From Halostella salina (GTDB lineage Archaea > Halobacteriota > Halobacteria > Halobacteriales > Natronoarchaeaceae): a stretch of 64,000 nt of DNA. The position numbers were made by a program, and so were the translations under genes. The notes beneath the pieces are model-generated. The model searched no databases, was not told the origin of the DNA, and saw only the letters and a program-made list of their open reading frames with translations. This document shows, piece after piece, positions 1 to 8,336 of this stretch. Position 1 is the first letter of the stretch; every line of letters starts with the position of its first letter. The stretch is taken from the NCBI RefSeq assembly GCF_003675855.1, contig NZ_RCIH01000006.1, positions 62,001-126,000 of the forward strand, given 5' to 3'.

Positions 1-520
1 CCATCGCGGTGTTCTCGTTGGCGCGGAACACCTGGCTGTTGCAGTAGTCGCTGCTGGACGTGATGTCGGCGGCCGCCGCCGGGCCGGCGATGAACGGCAC
101 GTCCGTGTTCGGGATGATGTTGTCGATCACCCGGCGGGCCGACGCCGACGAGGACGTGCCGACGAGCACGTCCACCTCCTGCTCCTGCACGAGGTCGGTC
201 GCGATCGACTGCGTCTGGTCGGCCGACGCTTCCGTGTCCTCGATGAACAGCTCGTAGTCGTAGTTCTCGCCCTCGACCGTCTGCTCGCCCGCGGAACTCA
301 CGTCGAGCGGGTCCTGGTCGTGCTTGTACGCCAGCCCGGACAGGAACCCCCAGACGCTCTGCAGGCCGTAGTATTCGAGCGGCCCGGACAGCGGCTGCAT
401 CATGCCGACCCGGACCGTCCCGCCGTCGCTTCCGCCCTCTTCCGAGAGACAGCCGGCCGCACCGGCCAGCCCCAGTGCCCCTGCGCTTTTCAGCACCGAT
501 CGCCTGTTGACCCGTGTCAT
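1..520 (-). CDS. ABC transporter substrate-binding lipoprotein, branched-chain amino acid (LivK) type, partial
   Basis: Only the first 173 or so residues are present; the frame runs off the left edge. The start is the ATG ending at 520. The N-terminus has a twin-arginine motif (Arg6-Arg7, NRRSVLK) and a lipobox LAGAAGC with Cys24, so it should be a Tat-exported lipoprotein. An acidic linker and then RVGMMQPLSGPLEYYG follow, the usual opening of the Peripla_BP_6 fold (amino acid, urea or amide binding). The permease and ATPase genes would lie left of the window. Its upstream 14-bp motif (561-574) matches those of the acyl-CoA genes to the right, suggesting co-regulation. The ligand cannot be read from the sequence. 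Confidence 0.85.
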   Translation of the reverse strand, partial: MTRVNRRSVLKSAGALGLAGAAGCLSEEGGSDGGTVRVGMMQPLSGPLEYYGLQSVWGFLSGLAYKHDQDPLDVSSAGEQTVEGENYDYELFIEDTEASADQTQSIATDLVQEQEVDVLVGTSSSASARRVIDNIIPNTDVPFIAGPAAAADITSSSDYCNSQVFRANENTAM

Positions 521-560
521 TGTACACCAATGATCGCCACGGTCCCGCAAAGTCACCCGT

Positions 561-574
561 GTTGATATACCAAC
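561..574 (-). promoter_or_regulatory. GTT-N8-AAC motif, site 1 (before the binding protein)
   Basis: On the minus strand it reads GTTGGTATATCAAC, 41 bp before the ATG at 520. It is an imperfect palindrome that contains a TATA-like GTATATC. Three near-copies stand at the same distance from other starts in this block (1494, 3109, 6317). A regulator binding here would overlap the TATA box. Confidence 0.6.
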
Positions 575-610
575 CTCGCCGTCGGAGACCGCAGACCGAC
601 CCGCCTGCGC

Positions 611-1456
611 TCACTCGTAGGTCAGCGTCATCCCGCCGTCGAACAGCAGGTCGCCGCCGTTCAGATGGTCGGCGAGCCGGGAGAAGCCGAGCAGAAAGAG
701 GTTGCCCACGTCGACCGGGTCCATCATCTCTTTCGTCCGGGACTGGCCGAGCATCACGTCCTCGACCACCTCGCGTTCGCTGATCCCGCGCTGTTCGGCC
801 GTGTCGGGGATCTGGTCGGTGACCAGCGGCGTCTTCACGTACCCCGTGCTGACCGAGAACGAGCGCACGTCGCCGTCACCCTCGGCCGCGATCGACTGTG
901 TCAGCCCCCGGATGCCGAACTTGGCGACGTTGTACGCCACCTTGTCGCTCGTCACGTAGTGGCCGTGCACCGAAGCCATGTTACCGATACAGCCGCCCGT
1001 CTCCCGCATGTGAGGCATGCAGCGCTTGGCGAGATACGTCGGCGCGCGCACCATCACGTCCTGAATGGCGTCGTACCGCTCCATCGGGAACTCGTCGATC
1101 GGGTCGACGTGCTGGAGGCCGGCGACGTTGGCGAGGAACCGAAGCTGTCCGCGCTCGGCGGCCGCCTCGACCAGCGCATCCATTTCCTCGTCGATCCGGA
1201 GGTCGGCAGTCACCGTCTCGACCGGCCCCTCGGCGTCGAGTTCGGCCGCGCGAGCGGCCGTCTCGGCCAGTCCGTCCCCGTCCACGTCGGTCGCGACGAC
1301 GGTGAGTCCGTTCACCGCGGCGACGAGCGCGACCGCGCGACCGATACCCGACGCCGCGCCCGTGACGAGACAGACGCTCTCGGCCGTGAACCGCTCGTCG
1401 TCGACCGTGTGAACGTCGCTGCGCTCGACCGCCGGCGGCGTGGGGGCCTCTGACAT
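611..1456 (-). CDS. SDR-family dehydrogenase, 3-hydroxybutyrate dehydrogenase-like
   Basis: NAD(P)-dependent short-chain dehydrogenase of 281 residues. The Rossmann motif TGAASGIG is at 32-39, NVAG at 110-113, and the catalytic set is Ser162, Tyr175 and Lys179 (YNVAK). The overall pattern, including the conserved HVDPIDEFP stretch, is that of D-3-hydroxybutyrate dehydrogenases, so the likely reaction is 3-hydroxyacyl to 3-oxoacyl oxidation, just before the thiolase step encoded next door. I chose the ATG at 1456, because the frame stays open upstream but that part overlaps the DUF35 gene and is compositionally an antisense shadow. A motif at 1494-1507 lies 38 bp upstream. The exact substrate is inferred. 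Confidence 0.85.
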   Translation of the reverse strand: MSEAPTPPAVERSDVHTVDDERFTAESVCLVTGAASGIGRAVALVAAVNGLTVVATDVDGDGLAETAARAAELDAEGPVETVTADLRIDEEMDALVEAAAERGQLRFLANVAGLQHVDPIDEFPMERYDAIQDVMVRAPTYLAKRCMPHMRETGGCIGNMASVHGHYVTSDKVAYNVAKFGIRGLTQSIAAEGDGDVRSFSVSTGYVKTPLVTDQIPDTAEQRGISEREVVEDVMLGQSRTKEMMDPVDVGNLFLLGFSRLADHLNGGDLLFDGGMTLTYE

Positions 1457-1493
1457 GCTACTCGCTACGGCGGCGACCACAAACAAGGGGGGA

Positions 1494-1507
1494 GTTGATA
1501 TACGAAC
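1494..1507 (-). promoter_or_regulatory. GTT-N8-AAC motif, site 2 (before the SDR gene)
   Basis: Minus-strand sequence GTTCGTATATCAAC, 38 bp upstream of the ATG at 1456 and just after the DUF35 stop. Its presence suggests that the SDR gene has its own promoter rather than only reading through from the thiolase pair. Confidence 0.6.
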
Positions 1508-1509
1508 CG

Positions 1510-1884
1510 TCAGTCGAACAGCGGGGCCGGCCCCTCGGGCGTCGACGCGGCTCCCTCGAACGTCACGGTCTCGCCGATCTCCGCCTCGTCGCCGAGCCGG
1601 GCCGTGACCCGGCCGCCGTCGAACGCCACCATCGCCACGTGGTACGGCGCGTCGAACCCTTCGGGCGCGACCTCGATCCGCGTGACGGAGTACACTTCGC
1701 CCGTCTCCGGGAGGTGGACCGTGTCGAGCGCCCGGGAGCCACAGCGGACGCAGGCCGCCTTCGGCGCGCCGGTGACGTGGCCGCAGTCGCGGCACTCCTG
1801 GCCGAGCAGGACGCCGTCGTCGAGCGCCTCGCGCCACCCGGACGTGGTCAGCCTGCCGGCCTCGGCGTACTCGTCGACGCTCAT
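1510..1884 (-). CDS. Zn-ribbon/OB-fold acyl-CoA-associated protein (DUF35)
   Basis: 124 residues. A rubredoxin-like zinc ribbon (Cys31, Cys34, Cys45, Cys48) is followed by an OB-fold half containing GEVYSVTRIEVAPEGF. DUF35 proteins are obligate partners of archaeal thiolases and HMG-CoA synthases; in the known thiolase/HMG-CoA synthase complex the protein bridges active sites. Here its ATG overlaps the stop of the thiolase gene by four bases (ATGA), so the two are translationally coupled and very likely form a complex. Family membership is clear; the bridging role is taken from relatives. Confidence 0.9.
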   Translation of the reverse strand: MSVDEYAEAGRLTTSGWREALDDGVLLGQECRDCGHVTGAPKAACVRCGSRALDTVHLPETGEVYSVTRIEVAPEGFDAPYHVAMVAFDGGRVTARLGDEAEIGETVTFEGAASTPEGPAPLFD

Positions 1885-3071
1885 CGCGCCACCCCCGAGC
1901 CGGCGTCGGTCGACTCCAACACGCTCACGACGGTCGTCGCCGCGTCGCCGCCGAGGTTGTGCGCCAGCCCGACCCCGGCGTCCTCGACCGAACGCTCGCC
2001 CGCGTCGCCGCGGAGCTGTTCGGTCAGTTCGACGATCTGGGCCGCGCCCGTCGCGCCGATGGGGTGGCCCTTCGCCTTCAGACCGCCGCTCGGATTCACG
2101 GGTATCTCGCCGCCCAGCGCTGTGCGGCCCTCCGCCGCGGCCGCCCCGCCCTCGCCGTCCGCGACGAGGCCGAGCGCTTCCGTCGCCAGCACCTCCGCGC
2201 CGGTGAAACAGTCGTGGACCTCCGCGAAGTCCACGTCGTCGGCGGTGATCCCGGCGGCGTCGTACGCCTCGCTCGCGGCGTCGCGGGCGGCCTGCGTGGT
2301 CGAGGGGTGGGCCTTGTCCGCGAGCGGCACCACGTCGGTCGCGTGCCCGACGCCCGCCACGCGGACCGGGTCGCCCGACAGGTCCGCAGCGACGTCCTCG
2401 CTGGCGACGACCACGGCCGCCGCGCCGTCCGAGAACGGGCAGCAGTCGTGCAGCCGGAACGGGTCCGCGACGACCGGGCCGTCGAGTACCTCCTCGGTCG
2501 TCGTCTCCTTGCCGAAGTGCGCGCGGTCGTTGAGGCTGCCGTGGTAGTGGTTCTTGACGGCGACCTCGGCGAGCTGTTCGGCGGTCGTGCCGTGCTCGTG
2601 CATGTGGCGCTTGGTCAGCAGGGCGAACACGCCGGGGAACGTGAGACCGGTCGGGCGCTCGTACGCGCCGTGGGCGGCGCTGGCGAAGATGCGGGTCATC
2701 GCGCCGGTGCCCTTCCCCGTCTCCGGCGAGCAGCGCTCGACGCCGCCGACGAGCACCACGTCGTGCTGGCCTGCCTCGACCGCACGGACCGCGTTCTTGA
2801 ACGCGTTCGATGAAGTGGCGCAGGCGTCCTCGAACCGCTGGCAGGGGATCCCCGCCAGCCCGACGTGCGAGGCGACCGTCGGCGCGAGGTGGCTGTCGCC
2901 CTCTATCTGTCCGCCCATCGCGTTGCCGAAGTACAGCGCCTCGACATCGTCGGGGCCGGCACCGGCGTCGTCCAGCGCCGGGAGCGCGGCCTCGGCGAAC
3001 AGGTCGGGGAGCGTCGCGTCGTGGACGCCGAACGGCGTCATCCCGACGCCGACGACGTGTGCGTCGTGCAT
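1881..3071 (-). CDS. Thiolase-like acetyl-CoA acyltransferase (SCP-x type)
   Basis: 396 residues, normal thiolase length. The acylated cysteine is Cys84 in FEDACATSS. The second active-site block is HDCFTGAE, replacing the NEAF of classical thiolases, as in the SCP-x/archaeal group. The glycine loop NPSGGLKAKGHPIGATG is near 335-351. It should cleave or form 3-oxoacyl-CoA together with the coupled DUF35 protein. Cytoplasmic. The promoter motif at 3109-3122 lies 38 bp upstream of the ATG. Direction (degradation) is inferred from the neighbouring acyl-CoA synthetase, hydratase and dehydrogenase. Confidence 0.9.
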   Translation of the reverse strand: MHDAHVVGVGMTPFGVHDATLPDLFAEAALPALDDAGAGPDDVEALYFGNAMGGQIEGDSHLAPTVASHVGLAGIPCQRFEDACATSSNAFKNAVRAVEAGQHDVVLVGGVERCSPETGKGTGAMTRIFASAAHGAYERPTGLTFPGVFALLTKRHMHEHGTTAEQLAEVAVKNHYHGSLNDRAHFGKETTTEEVLDGPVVADPFRLHDCCPFSDGAAAVVVASEDVAADLSGDPVRVAGVGHATDVVPLADKAHPSTTQAARDAASEAYDAAGITADDVDFAEVHDCFTGAEVLATEALGLVADGEGGAAAAEGRTALGGEIPVNPSGGLKAKGHPIGATGAAQIVELTEQLRGDAGERSVEDAGVGLAHNLGGDAATTVVSVLESTDAGSGVAR

Positions 3072-3108
3072 GATCGAAGGGAGGAATCCCAGCCCGAAAA
3101 GGAGTGAG

Positions 3109-3122
3109 GTTGATATCCGAAC
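3109..3122 (-). promoter_or_regulatory. GTT-N8-AAC motif, site 3 (before the thiolase gene)
   Basis: Minus-strand sequence GTTCGGATATCAAC, 38 bp upstream of the ATG at 3071, exactly the spacing seen at site 2. The regulator gene's stop codon lies at 3123, immediately beyond it. Confidence 0.6.
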
Positions 3123-3824
3123 TCAGTTCAGGTCGCTCAGCGCCGCGACGACGCTCCGCACCACCTTCCGCTCGCCGCGCCGGAGGTTCTTCGAGACGGC
3201 GGTGTCGGACACGTCGAAGGCGTCCGCCAGGTCCTGCAGCGTCGCCTCCCGCGGTTCCTCGTAGTACCCCTCACGGGCCGCCGTCGTCATCGTCTCGCGC
3301 TCGACGGCCGAGAGGCTCCGGCAGCCGTCGAGCATCGTCATCGCCGGCTCGGCGTTCTCCAGCAGGTCGAACAGCTCCTCGGTGTCGAGCGAGTCGCGGG
3401 ACTCGACGGTGAACTCGTTGTGCCGGTCCAGTTCCGAGAGCGTGTCGTCGGCGACGTCCTCCTCGTCGAAGCCCACTTCCCACGTCTCGCTTCCGTCCTC
3501 GATGTGGAACGGGCCGGTGATGTAGCCGCCGTTCTCCCGGATCACCTTCATCGCGTTCGTCTGGTCGATGACCGTCCGGATCACGGCCTGCTCGCCGCGC
3601 TTCGAGAACAGCGCACACTCCCGCATGTTGTCGTGGTTCTTGAGCGCCGTCAGCCCCTGCTCTAGCTCCTCGCGGCCGTCCCCTTCCACGGCGAGGCGCG
3701 TCTCCAGTTGCTTGGCTCGCTCGTCGAACTCCCAGTGAACCGCGGTGAACGACACCTCGTGGTCGTCCGTCGTGTCGATGAACGGACAGTCGTACTGTTC
3801 CATGTCCATCGCGACGTCTATCAT
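3123..3824 (-). CDS. HTH-10 (Bat-type) transcriptional regulator
   Basis: 233 residues, predicted cytoplasmic. The C-terminal third has the helix-turn-helix typical of haloarchaeal HTH-10 proteins (ATLQDLADAFDVSDTAVSKN, about residues 193-212) preceded by LSAVERETM. The N-terminal 150 residues resemble the sensor part of bacterioopsin-activator-like proteins and include TALKNHDNMRECALFSKRG. It begins 24 bp after the end of the acyl-CoA synthetase gene on the same strand, so it is probably the last gene of that operon. It is the best candidate for the protein reading the GTT-N8-AAC sites, but this is inference from position only. Confidence 0.8.
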   Translation of the reverse strand: MIDVAMDMEQYDCPFIDTTDDHEVSFTAVHWEFDERAKQLETRLAVEGDGREELEQGLTALKNHDNMRECALFSKRGEQAVIRTVIDQTNAMKVIRENGGYITGPFHIEDGSETWEVGFDEEDVADDTLSELDRHNEFTVESRDSLDTEELFDLLENAEPAMTMLDGCRSLSAVERETMTTAAREGYYEEPREATLQDLADAFDVSDTAVSKNLRRGERKVVRSVVAALSDLN

Positions 3825-3848
3825 ACCACTCCGCTATGCGACGGGTCC

Positions 3849-5480
3849 TCAATTATCTTTCGTGTCTGAAGCCCCGAACTCCCGCTTCACTGCACTCCGG
3901 TCTATCTTCGAGGGCCCGCTCGTCGGCAACTCGTCGACGAACGCGACGCTCCGCGGGTGTTTGAACCCCGCGAGGCGGCCGTCGAGGAACTCGCGGAGGT
4001 CGTCGACCGTCAGCGGAGCGCCGTCCCCCTCGGCGTCCGCCGCCGGCTGGATCACCGCCTTGCCGACGGTCCCCCACCTTTCGTCCGGAACGCCGATCAC
4101 GATGACTTCCTCGACTGCGGGGTGGTCCGCGATCGCGTCCTCGACCTCCGGCGGGTAGACGTTCTCGCCGCCGCTGGTGAACATGTTCTTCTTGCGGCCC
4201 TCGATGCGGTAGTAGCCGTCCGCGTCGACGCTCGCCAGGTCGCCGGTCGACACCCAGCGGTCGGCCGCCGGGTCGTCGGTCGGCCCGAACGTCGCCCGCG
4301 TCTCGGACTCGTCGCGCCAGTAGCGGTCGGCGGCGTGTGGCCCGGCGAGTTCGAGTTCGCCGATCTCGCCGTCGTCGACGGGATCACCGGCTTCGTCGAC
4401 GATCCGCACGTCGGCGTGGGGGACCGGCTTGCCGATCGTGTCGGTTTTGTCCTCCGGCCAGCCGTCGGGCATCGCGAAGTTGTTCGGCCCGCACTCGGTG
4501 AGGCCGTACCCCTGCGAGAGGTCGACGCCGCGCTCGCGCCACGCCCGGATCGTCGCGTCGCGGCAGGGGCCGCCGCCGCTCTTGACGAACCGCAGGGTGG
4601 AGAGGTCCGTCCCCTCCCAGTCGTCGTGGGTCGCCATCGACCGCAGGACTGCGGGCACCGCGACGAACGCCGTCGCGCCCTCGCGCTCGATGGTCCGCAG
4701 CACGCGTCCGGGGTCGACCTCGCGGCTGATGACGACGGTGCCGCCCATGTGGAAGAACGGTATCGTCAGCACGTTCCAGCCGCCGGTGTGGAACATGGGG
4801 AACACCATCGGCGTCACGTCGTCCGGCCGCAGGCCCCACGCCGTGATCGTGTTGAACGAGTTCCAGCGCACCGCGCCGTGGGTGATCACCGTCTCCTTCG
4901 GCGTCCCGGTCGACCCGCCGGTGTGGAGGAACAGGCACGGGTCCGACAGCGACAGCTCCGGACCATCGAACGGCGCATCGTCGTCGGGCAGCGCGTCGGC
5001 ATAGGTCGGTGCGTCGTCGAACGCCGCACCGTCAGCGGGACAGTCGCTGCCGTTGTCCGGCAGAACCACCGCGGGACACGACGGCGCGTCGCCATCGACC
5101 GCCTCGGCGACGGCGTCGACGAACGGCTCCTCGACGACAAGCAGCGACGGGTCGACGGTGTCGAGCAGTTCGCCCAGTTCCGGCGGCGCGAGGCGGTGCG
5201 AGAGCGGCGCGAGCACCCCGCCGGTCTTCCCGCCGGCGAAGAAGAGGTCGACGAGTTCGACGCGGTTGCGCGAGACGACGGCGACGCGGTCCCCCTTCCC
5301 GACGCCGCGGTCGGCCAGTAGTCGCGCCGCCCGGTTGGCCCGCGCGTCGAGGTCGGCGTACGTGTACGACTCGCCGGTCGTCGCGTCCTTCAGGCCGACC
5401 GTCTCCGGCGACAGCGTCGCGCGGCGCTCGCTCCACGCGCCGACCCAGTCGTACGGCCGCTCGCCGTGGTCGTGGACCAT
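3849..5480 (-). CDS. AMP-forming acyl-CoA synthetase
   Basis: 543 residues of the ANL superfamily. The phosphate-binding loop TGGSTGTPK is at 187-195, the adenine motif GYGLTE follows in the middle, STGDL with the hinge region GRKKN comes later, and the catalytic lysine is in SGPSKIDR near the C-terminus. It should activate a carboxylic acid with ATP and CoA. The start at 5480 shares one base with the stop of the alpha/beta hydrolase gene (TGATG), so the pair is coupled; the frame stays open further upstream but overlaps that gene. The substrate (fatty or aromatic acid) is not evident. Confidence 0.9.
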   Translation of the reverse strand: MVHDHGERPYDWVGAWSERRATLSPETVGLKDATTGESYTYADLDARANRAARLLADRGVGKGDRVAVVSRNRVELVDLFFAGGKTGGVLAPLSHRLAPPELGELLDTVDPSLLVVEEPFVDAVAEAVDGDAPSCPAVVLPDNGSDCPADGAAFDDAPTYADALPDDDAPFDGPELSLSDPCLFLHTGGSTGTPKETVITHGAVRWNSFNTITAWGLRPDDVTPMVFPMFHTGGWNVLTIPFFHMGGTVVISREVDPGRVLRTIEREGATAFVAVPAVLRSMATHDDWEGTDLSTLRFVKSGGGPCRDATIRAWRERGVDLSQGYGLTECGPNNFAMPDGWPEDKTDTIGKPVPHADVRIVDEAGDPVDDGEIGELELAGPHAADRYWRDESETRATFGPTDDPAADRWVSTGDLASVDADGYYRIEGRKKNMFTSGGENVYPPEVEDAIADHPAVEEVIVIGVPDERWGTVGKAVIQPAADAEGDGAPLTVDDLREFLDGRLAGFKHPRSVAFVDELPTSGPSKIDRSAVKREFGASDTKDN

Positions 5481-6280
5481 CAGTCGCCCTCCAGGAACGA
5501 CCGGATCGCGTCGTTGACCGCGTCGGCCTGCTCGATGAAGAAGAGGTGCGGGCCGCCCTCGAACGCCTCCAGCCGGGCGTTCGGGATCCCCGCCGCGAGC
5601 AGTTCGCCGTTCCCGAACGGCAGCACGCGGTCCTCTGTGCCGTGGGCGACGAGCGTCGGGGCGTCGATCTCGCCCAGCCGGTCCGTGCTGTCGAACGCGC
5701 CGACGGCGGCCAGTTGTGCGTTCCGCCCGGCTTCCGTGGCGTCCTGCTGGAGCCGCCAGTCGACGATCCGCGTGAGCAGGTCGTCGTCCTCCGCCAACTC
5801 GTCGGTCATCGCTGGGCTCATGCGGTGCCGGATCGTCTCGCGCTCGTCGGCCCCCTCCGGCTCGGCGACCATCCGCGCCTGCACCTCCGGCGAGGCCTCG
5901 ACGGCGTCGTCGCCGCCGGCCGAGGAACACAGCAGGACGAGGCGGTCGGTGCGGTCGTACTCGACGGCGTACTGCTGGGCGATCATCCCACCCATGCTCG
6001 CGCCGACGACGTGGGCCGAGTCCGCGCCGTGCTCGGCCAGCACGGCCTCCAGATCGCTTGCCATCTCGGCGATCGTGTACGGTCCCTCGGGCGCGTCAGA
6101 CCGGCCCGTCCCGCGGTTGTCCCACACGACCGTCTCGTAGCGCTCGGCGAGCGCCTCGCGCTGCCAGCGCCACATCCACCGGCCGTACCCGAGGCCCTCG
6201 ACCAGCACGACCGTTTCGGCGTCCGCCGGGCCGTCGACCTCGTAGTGCAGGTCGACCCCGTCGTTGGTAGCGATCGGCAT
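5480..6280 (-). CDS. Alpha/beta hydrolase
   Basis: 266 residues. The nucleophile elbow is GASMGG with Ser95, the oxyanion region is VEGLGYGRWMW, an acidic residue stands in HGTEDRVLP, and the catalytic histidine is about His245 in GGPHLFF. The closest look is to 3-oxoadipate enol-lactonase/esterase types, but these families are poorly separable by eye. It is the first gene of a likely operon hydrolase-acyl-CoA synthetase-HTH regulator. It could release an acid from an ester or lactone for the synthetase. The motif at 6317-6330 is shared with the divergent MaoC gene. Confidence 0.85.
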   Translation of the reverse strand: MPIATNDGVDLHYEVDGPADAETVVLVEGLGYGRWMWRWQREALAERYETVVWDNRGTGRSDAPEGPYTIAEMASDLEAVLAEHGADSAHVVGASMGGMIAQQYAVEYDRTDRLVLLCSSAGGDDAVEASPEVQARMVAEPEGADERETIRHRMSPAMTDELAEDDDLLTRIVDWRLQQDATEAGRNAQLAAVGAFDSTDRLGEIDAPTLVAHGTEDRVLPFGNGELLAAGIPNARLEAFEGGPHLFFIEQADAVNDAIRSFLEGD

Positions 6281-6316
6281 ACTCGTGGATCGGCCGGACG
6301 CCTAATCAAAGCGGCA

Positions 6317-6330
6317 GTTCGCATATCAAC
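6317..6330. promoter_or_regulatory. GTT-N8-AAC motif, site 4, in the divergent hydrolase/MaoC promoter
   Basis: Plus-strand GTTCGCATATCAAC. It lies 37 bp from the hydrolase ATG (6280) and 39 bp from the MaoC ATG at 6369. It is oriented toward MaoC as the other sites are toward their genes. One site could control both divergent units. Confidence 0.6.
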
Positions 6331-6368
6331 CACGCGTTTGAGGCCCGTCCTGTCCCTACTCAGTGCCG

Positions 6369-6779
6369 ATGCCAGTTGCCGCACCCGGCGACACCGCGAC
6401 CGCGACGCTCCCCGTGACCGAGGACCGGATCGACGCCTTCGCCTCGGTCACCGGCGACGAGAACCCGCTCCACCTCGACCCGGGCTACGCCGACGAGTCG
6501 ATCTTCGACGGCCAGATCGCCCACGGCATGCTGTCGGCGGGCGCGATCTCCAGTGCCCTGGCGGACCTCCCGGGCGACATCGTCTACGTTTCGCAGGACC
6601 TCTCGTTCGAGCAGCCGGTCCGCCCCGGGCAGACCGTCGAGGCGACCGCCACCGTCGCGGCCCGCGACGACGACCGCCTGGAGGTCGAGACGACCGCCGA
6701 GACCGACGAGGGACCGGTCGTCACCGGCACCGCGACGGTGCTGTCGCTCCCGCACGGCGCACAGCAGGGGTCGGACTGA
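6369..6779 (+). CDS. MaoC-family (R)-enoyl-CoA hydratase
   Basis: 136 residues, a single hot-dog domain. The hydratase signature is clear: DRIDAFASVTGDENPLHLD with the catalytic Asp/His pair, then FDGQIAHGMLSAG. It should hydrate trans-2-enoyl-CoA to (R)-3-hydroxyacyl-CoA, the substrate side of the SDR dehydrogenase nearby. I prefer the ATG at 6369 to the in-frame GTG at 6363 because the distance to the upstream motif (39 bp) then matches the 38-41 bp seen for the other sites. It is convergent with cbf5. Confidence 0.88.
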   Translation: MPVAAPGDTATATLPVTEDRIDAFASVTGDENPLHLDPGYADESIFDGQIAHGMLSAGAISSALADLPGDIVYVSQDLSFEQPVRPGQTVEATATVAARDDDRLEVETTAETDEGPVVTGTATVLSLPHGAQQGSD

Positions 6780-6815
6780 CGGCCGCAAGAGCCGCCCCGA
6801 CGCGCGAGCGACGGG

Positions 6816-7715
6816 CTACACGAGCACGCGCTCCAACTCGACGACCGTCCCCGACTCCGCGTCCGGGTCGCCCACGGTCCGCCCCAGACAGACCGCCGTC
6901 CCGTTCGGCACGAAGCAGGCGACCAGCGCGCCGTCCTCGCGGGCGGCATCGTCGGCGTCGATCACGCCCGGCGCGTACACCGGCGCGCCCTGCGCGACCT
7001 GCTCCGCGGCGCTGGGCGCTATCGTCACCGCCGGCAGGTGGTCGAGCGCGCGCTCCGCGGGATCGACGACCTCGCGGAGCGGCCCCGCGTCGCCGTCCCC
7101 GGTCCAGAACGACAGCGCGTCCTCCAGGTCGTGCAGGGTGACGAGGTCCCGGTCGTCGAACGGGGTCGTCGCCGTCCGGCGGAGGTGGCCCATGTGCGCG
7201 CCCGTCCCGAGCGCCAGCCCGAGGTCGTGACAGAGCTTCCGGACGTACGTCCCGCTCTCGCAGTCGATCCGCAGGAGCGCCTGCCGGTCGCCGGCCTCCA
7301 GCACGTCCAGTTCGTACACCTCGCGGACGCGCAGGTCGCGGACGACGGCGCTCTTGCGCGGCGGCTTCTGGTAGATCGGCCCCTCGAATTCGCTCGCGAC
7401 GGCGGCCACGTCGTCGGGCACCGCGTCGTGACACTCCAGCACCGCGACGTACTCCTTCGACCCCTCGAGAAACACCTGCGCGAGCCGCGTCGCGTCGCCG
7501 AGCATCGTCGGCAGACAGCCGGTCACCTTCGGGTCGAGCGTCCCCGCGTGGGCGGCCCTGTCGACCGCCTCGTCGCCGACGCGGTCGGCGACCAGGTCCC
7601 GGACCCAGGCGCTCACCTGGTGGGCCGACGGGCCGGCCGGCTTGTCGAGGTTGACGACGCCAAAGGCGAGCAGTTCGGCGGGCGAGCGCTCCTCGGGGGC
7701 GGGACGGAGCGTCAT
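6816..7715 (-). CDS. cbf5: tRNA/rRNA pseudouridine synthase Cbf5 (TruB family)
   Basis: 299 residues. The TruB catalytic motif HAGTLDPKVTG places the catalytic aspartate at Asp61; the N-terminal NLDKPAGPSAHQVS is the family opening, and a PUA domain forms the last 75 or so residues. In archaea this protein acts at tRNA U55 and as the core enzyme of H/ACA guide RNPs on rRNA. Its start shares one base with the stop of cmk, so they are coupled. It is the last gene of the adk-DUF106-cmk-cbf5 row. Confidence 0.95.
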   Translation of the reverse strand: MTLRPAPEERSPAELLAFGVVNLDKPAGPSAHQVSAWVRDLVADRVGDEAVDRAAHAGTLDPKVTGCLPTMLGDATRLAQVFLEGSKEYVAVLECHDAVPDDVAAVASEFEGPIYQKPPRKSAVVRDLRVREVYELDVLEAGDRQALLRIDCESGTYVRKLCHDLGLALGTGAHMGHLRRTATTPFDDRDLVTLHDLEDALSFWTGDGDAGPLREVVDPAERALDHLPAVTIAPSAAEQVAQGAPVYAPGVIDADDAAREDGALVACFVPNGTAVCLGRTVGDPDAESGTVVELERVLV

Positions 7716-8293
7716 CAGAAGTCGTAGCTGACGCCGGTGACCGGGTACTTGCCCTCGTCACCCGACGGTTCGTACGCCTCGACGGCGTTCGACAGGACCT
7801 CGAACGCCGGGTCCTCGCCCCAGCGGGCGGTGTTCAGCGACACGTCGTAGATAGAGAGGTCGGCGATGTCGATATCGTAGTACGCCAGGTAGCGCTGGGC
7901 CTCGCTCTCCTCGCGGACTTCGGTCTCCTCGCGGGCCTCGGCGACAGGCTTGTTCTCGCGGTCGGCGATGCGCTCGGCGCGGACGGCAAGCGGCGCGTCG
8001 AGCCAGAACCGGAGGTCGGCCTCGTCGGCCGCCAGCCAGCCGGCGAGCCGGGATTCGAGCACCACGTCGTCGCGCTCGACGGCGGTCTCGCGCAGCCGTC
8101 GGTCGAGGTCGCGGTCGATCTGGCCGTCGTCCTCCGCGAGGTCGTTGAACTCCGCGAGCGAGAGGCCGCGCTCGTCGGCCAGCGACCGGAAGATGTCGCC
8201 GCCGGAGACGTGTTCGAGCCCGAACCGCTCCGCGAGTCGCGCCGCGTTCGTACTCTTTCCGCTCCCGGGTGGACCGGAGACGGTCAGTAACAT
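7715..8293 (-). CDS. cmk: Cytidylate kinase (archaeal type)
   Basis: 192 residues. The P-loop GPPGSGKST is at 7-15, followed by [20 protein letters not shown], the motif of archaeal CMP kinases, and a lid segment with [17 protein letters not shown]. It phosphorylates CMP/dCMP with ATP. The gene lies 43 bp downstream of the DUF106 gene and overlaps cbf5 by one base, the common archaeal cmk-cbf5 pairing. Confidence 0.95.
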   Translation of the reverse strand: MLLTVSGPPGSGKSTNAARLAERFGLEHVSGGDIFRSLADERGLSLAEFNDLAEDDGQIDRDLDRRLRETAVERDDVVLESRLAGWLAADEADLRFWLDAPLAVRAERIADRENKPVAEAREETEVREESEAQRYLAYYDIDIADLSIYDVSLNTARWGEDPAFEVLSNAVEAYEPSGDEGKYPVTGVSYDF

Positions 8294-8336
8294 ACCCTAC
8301 CTCGACGGTAGATCGTAAAAGGGGTTGTGAACTTCG

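Noticed and set aside
1457-1837. N-terminal extension of the SDR gene
   Set aside because: The frame is open but lies opposite codon use, overlaps the DUF35 gene and consists of Arg/Gly-rich text. The natural SDR start is the ATG at 1456, 38 bp from the promoter motif.
5009-7141. 710-codon open frame on the plus strand
   Set aside because: It is antisense to the acyl-CoA synthetase and hydrolase genes, is almost all Arg, Pro and Ala, and has no family motif. Long false frames are normal in DNA this rich in G+C.
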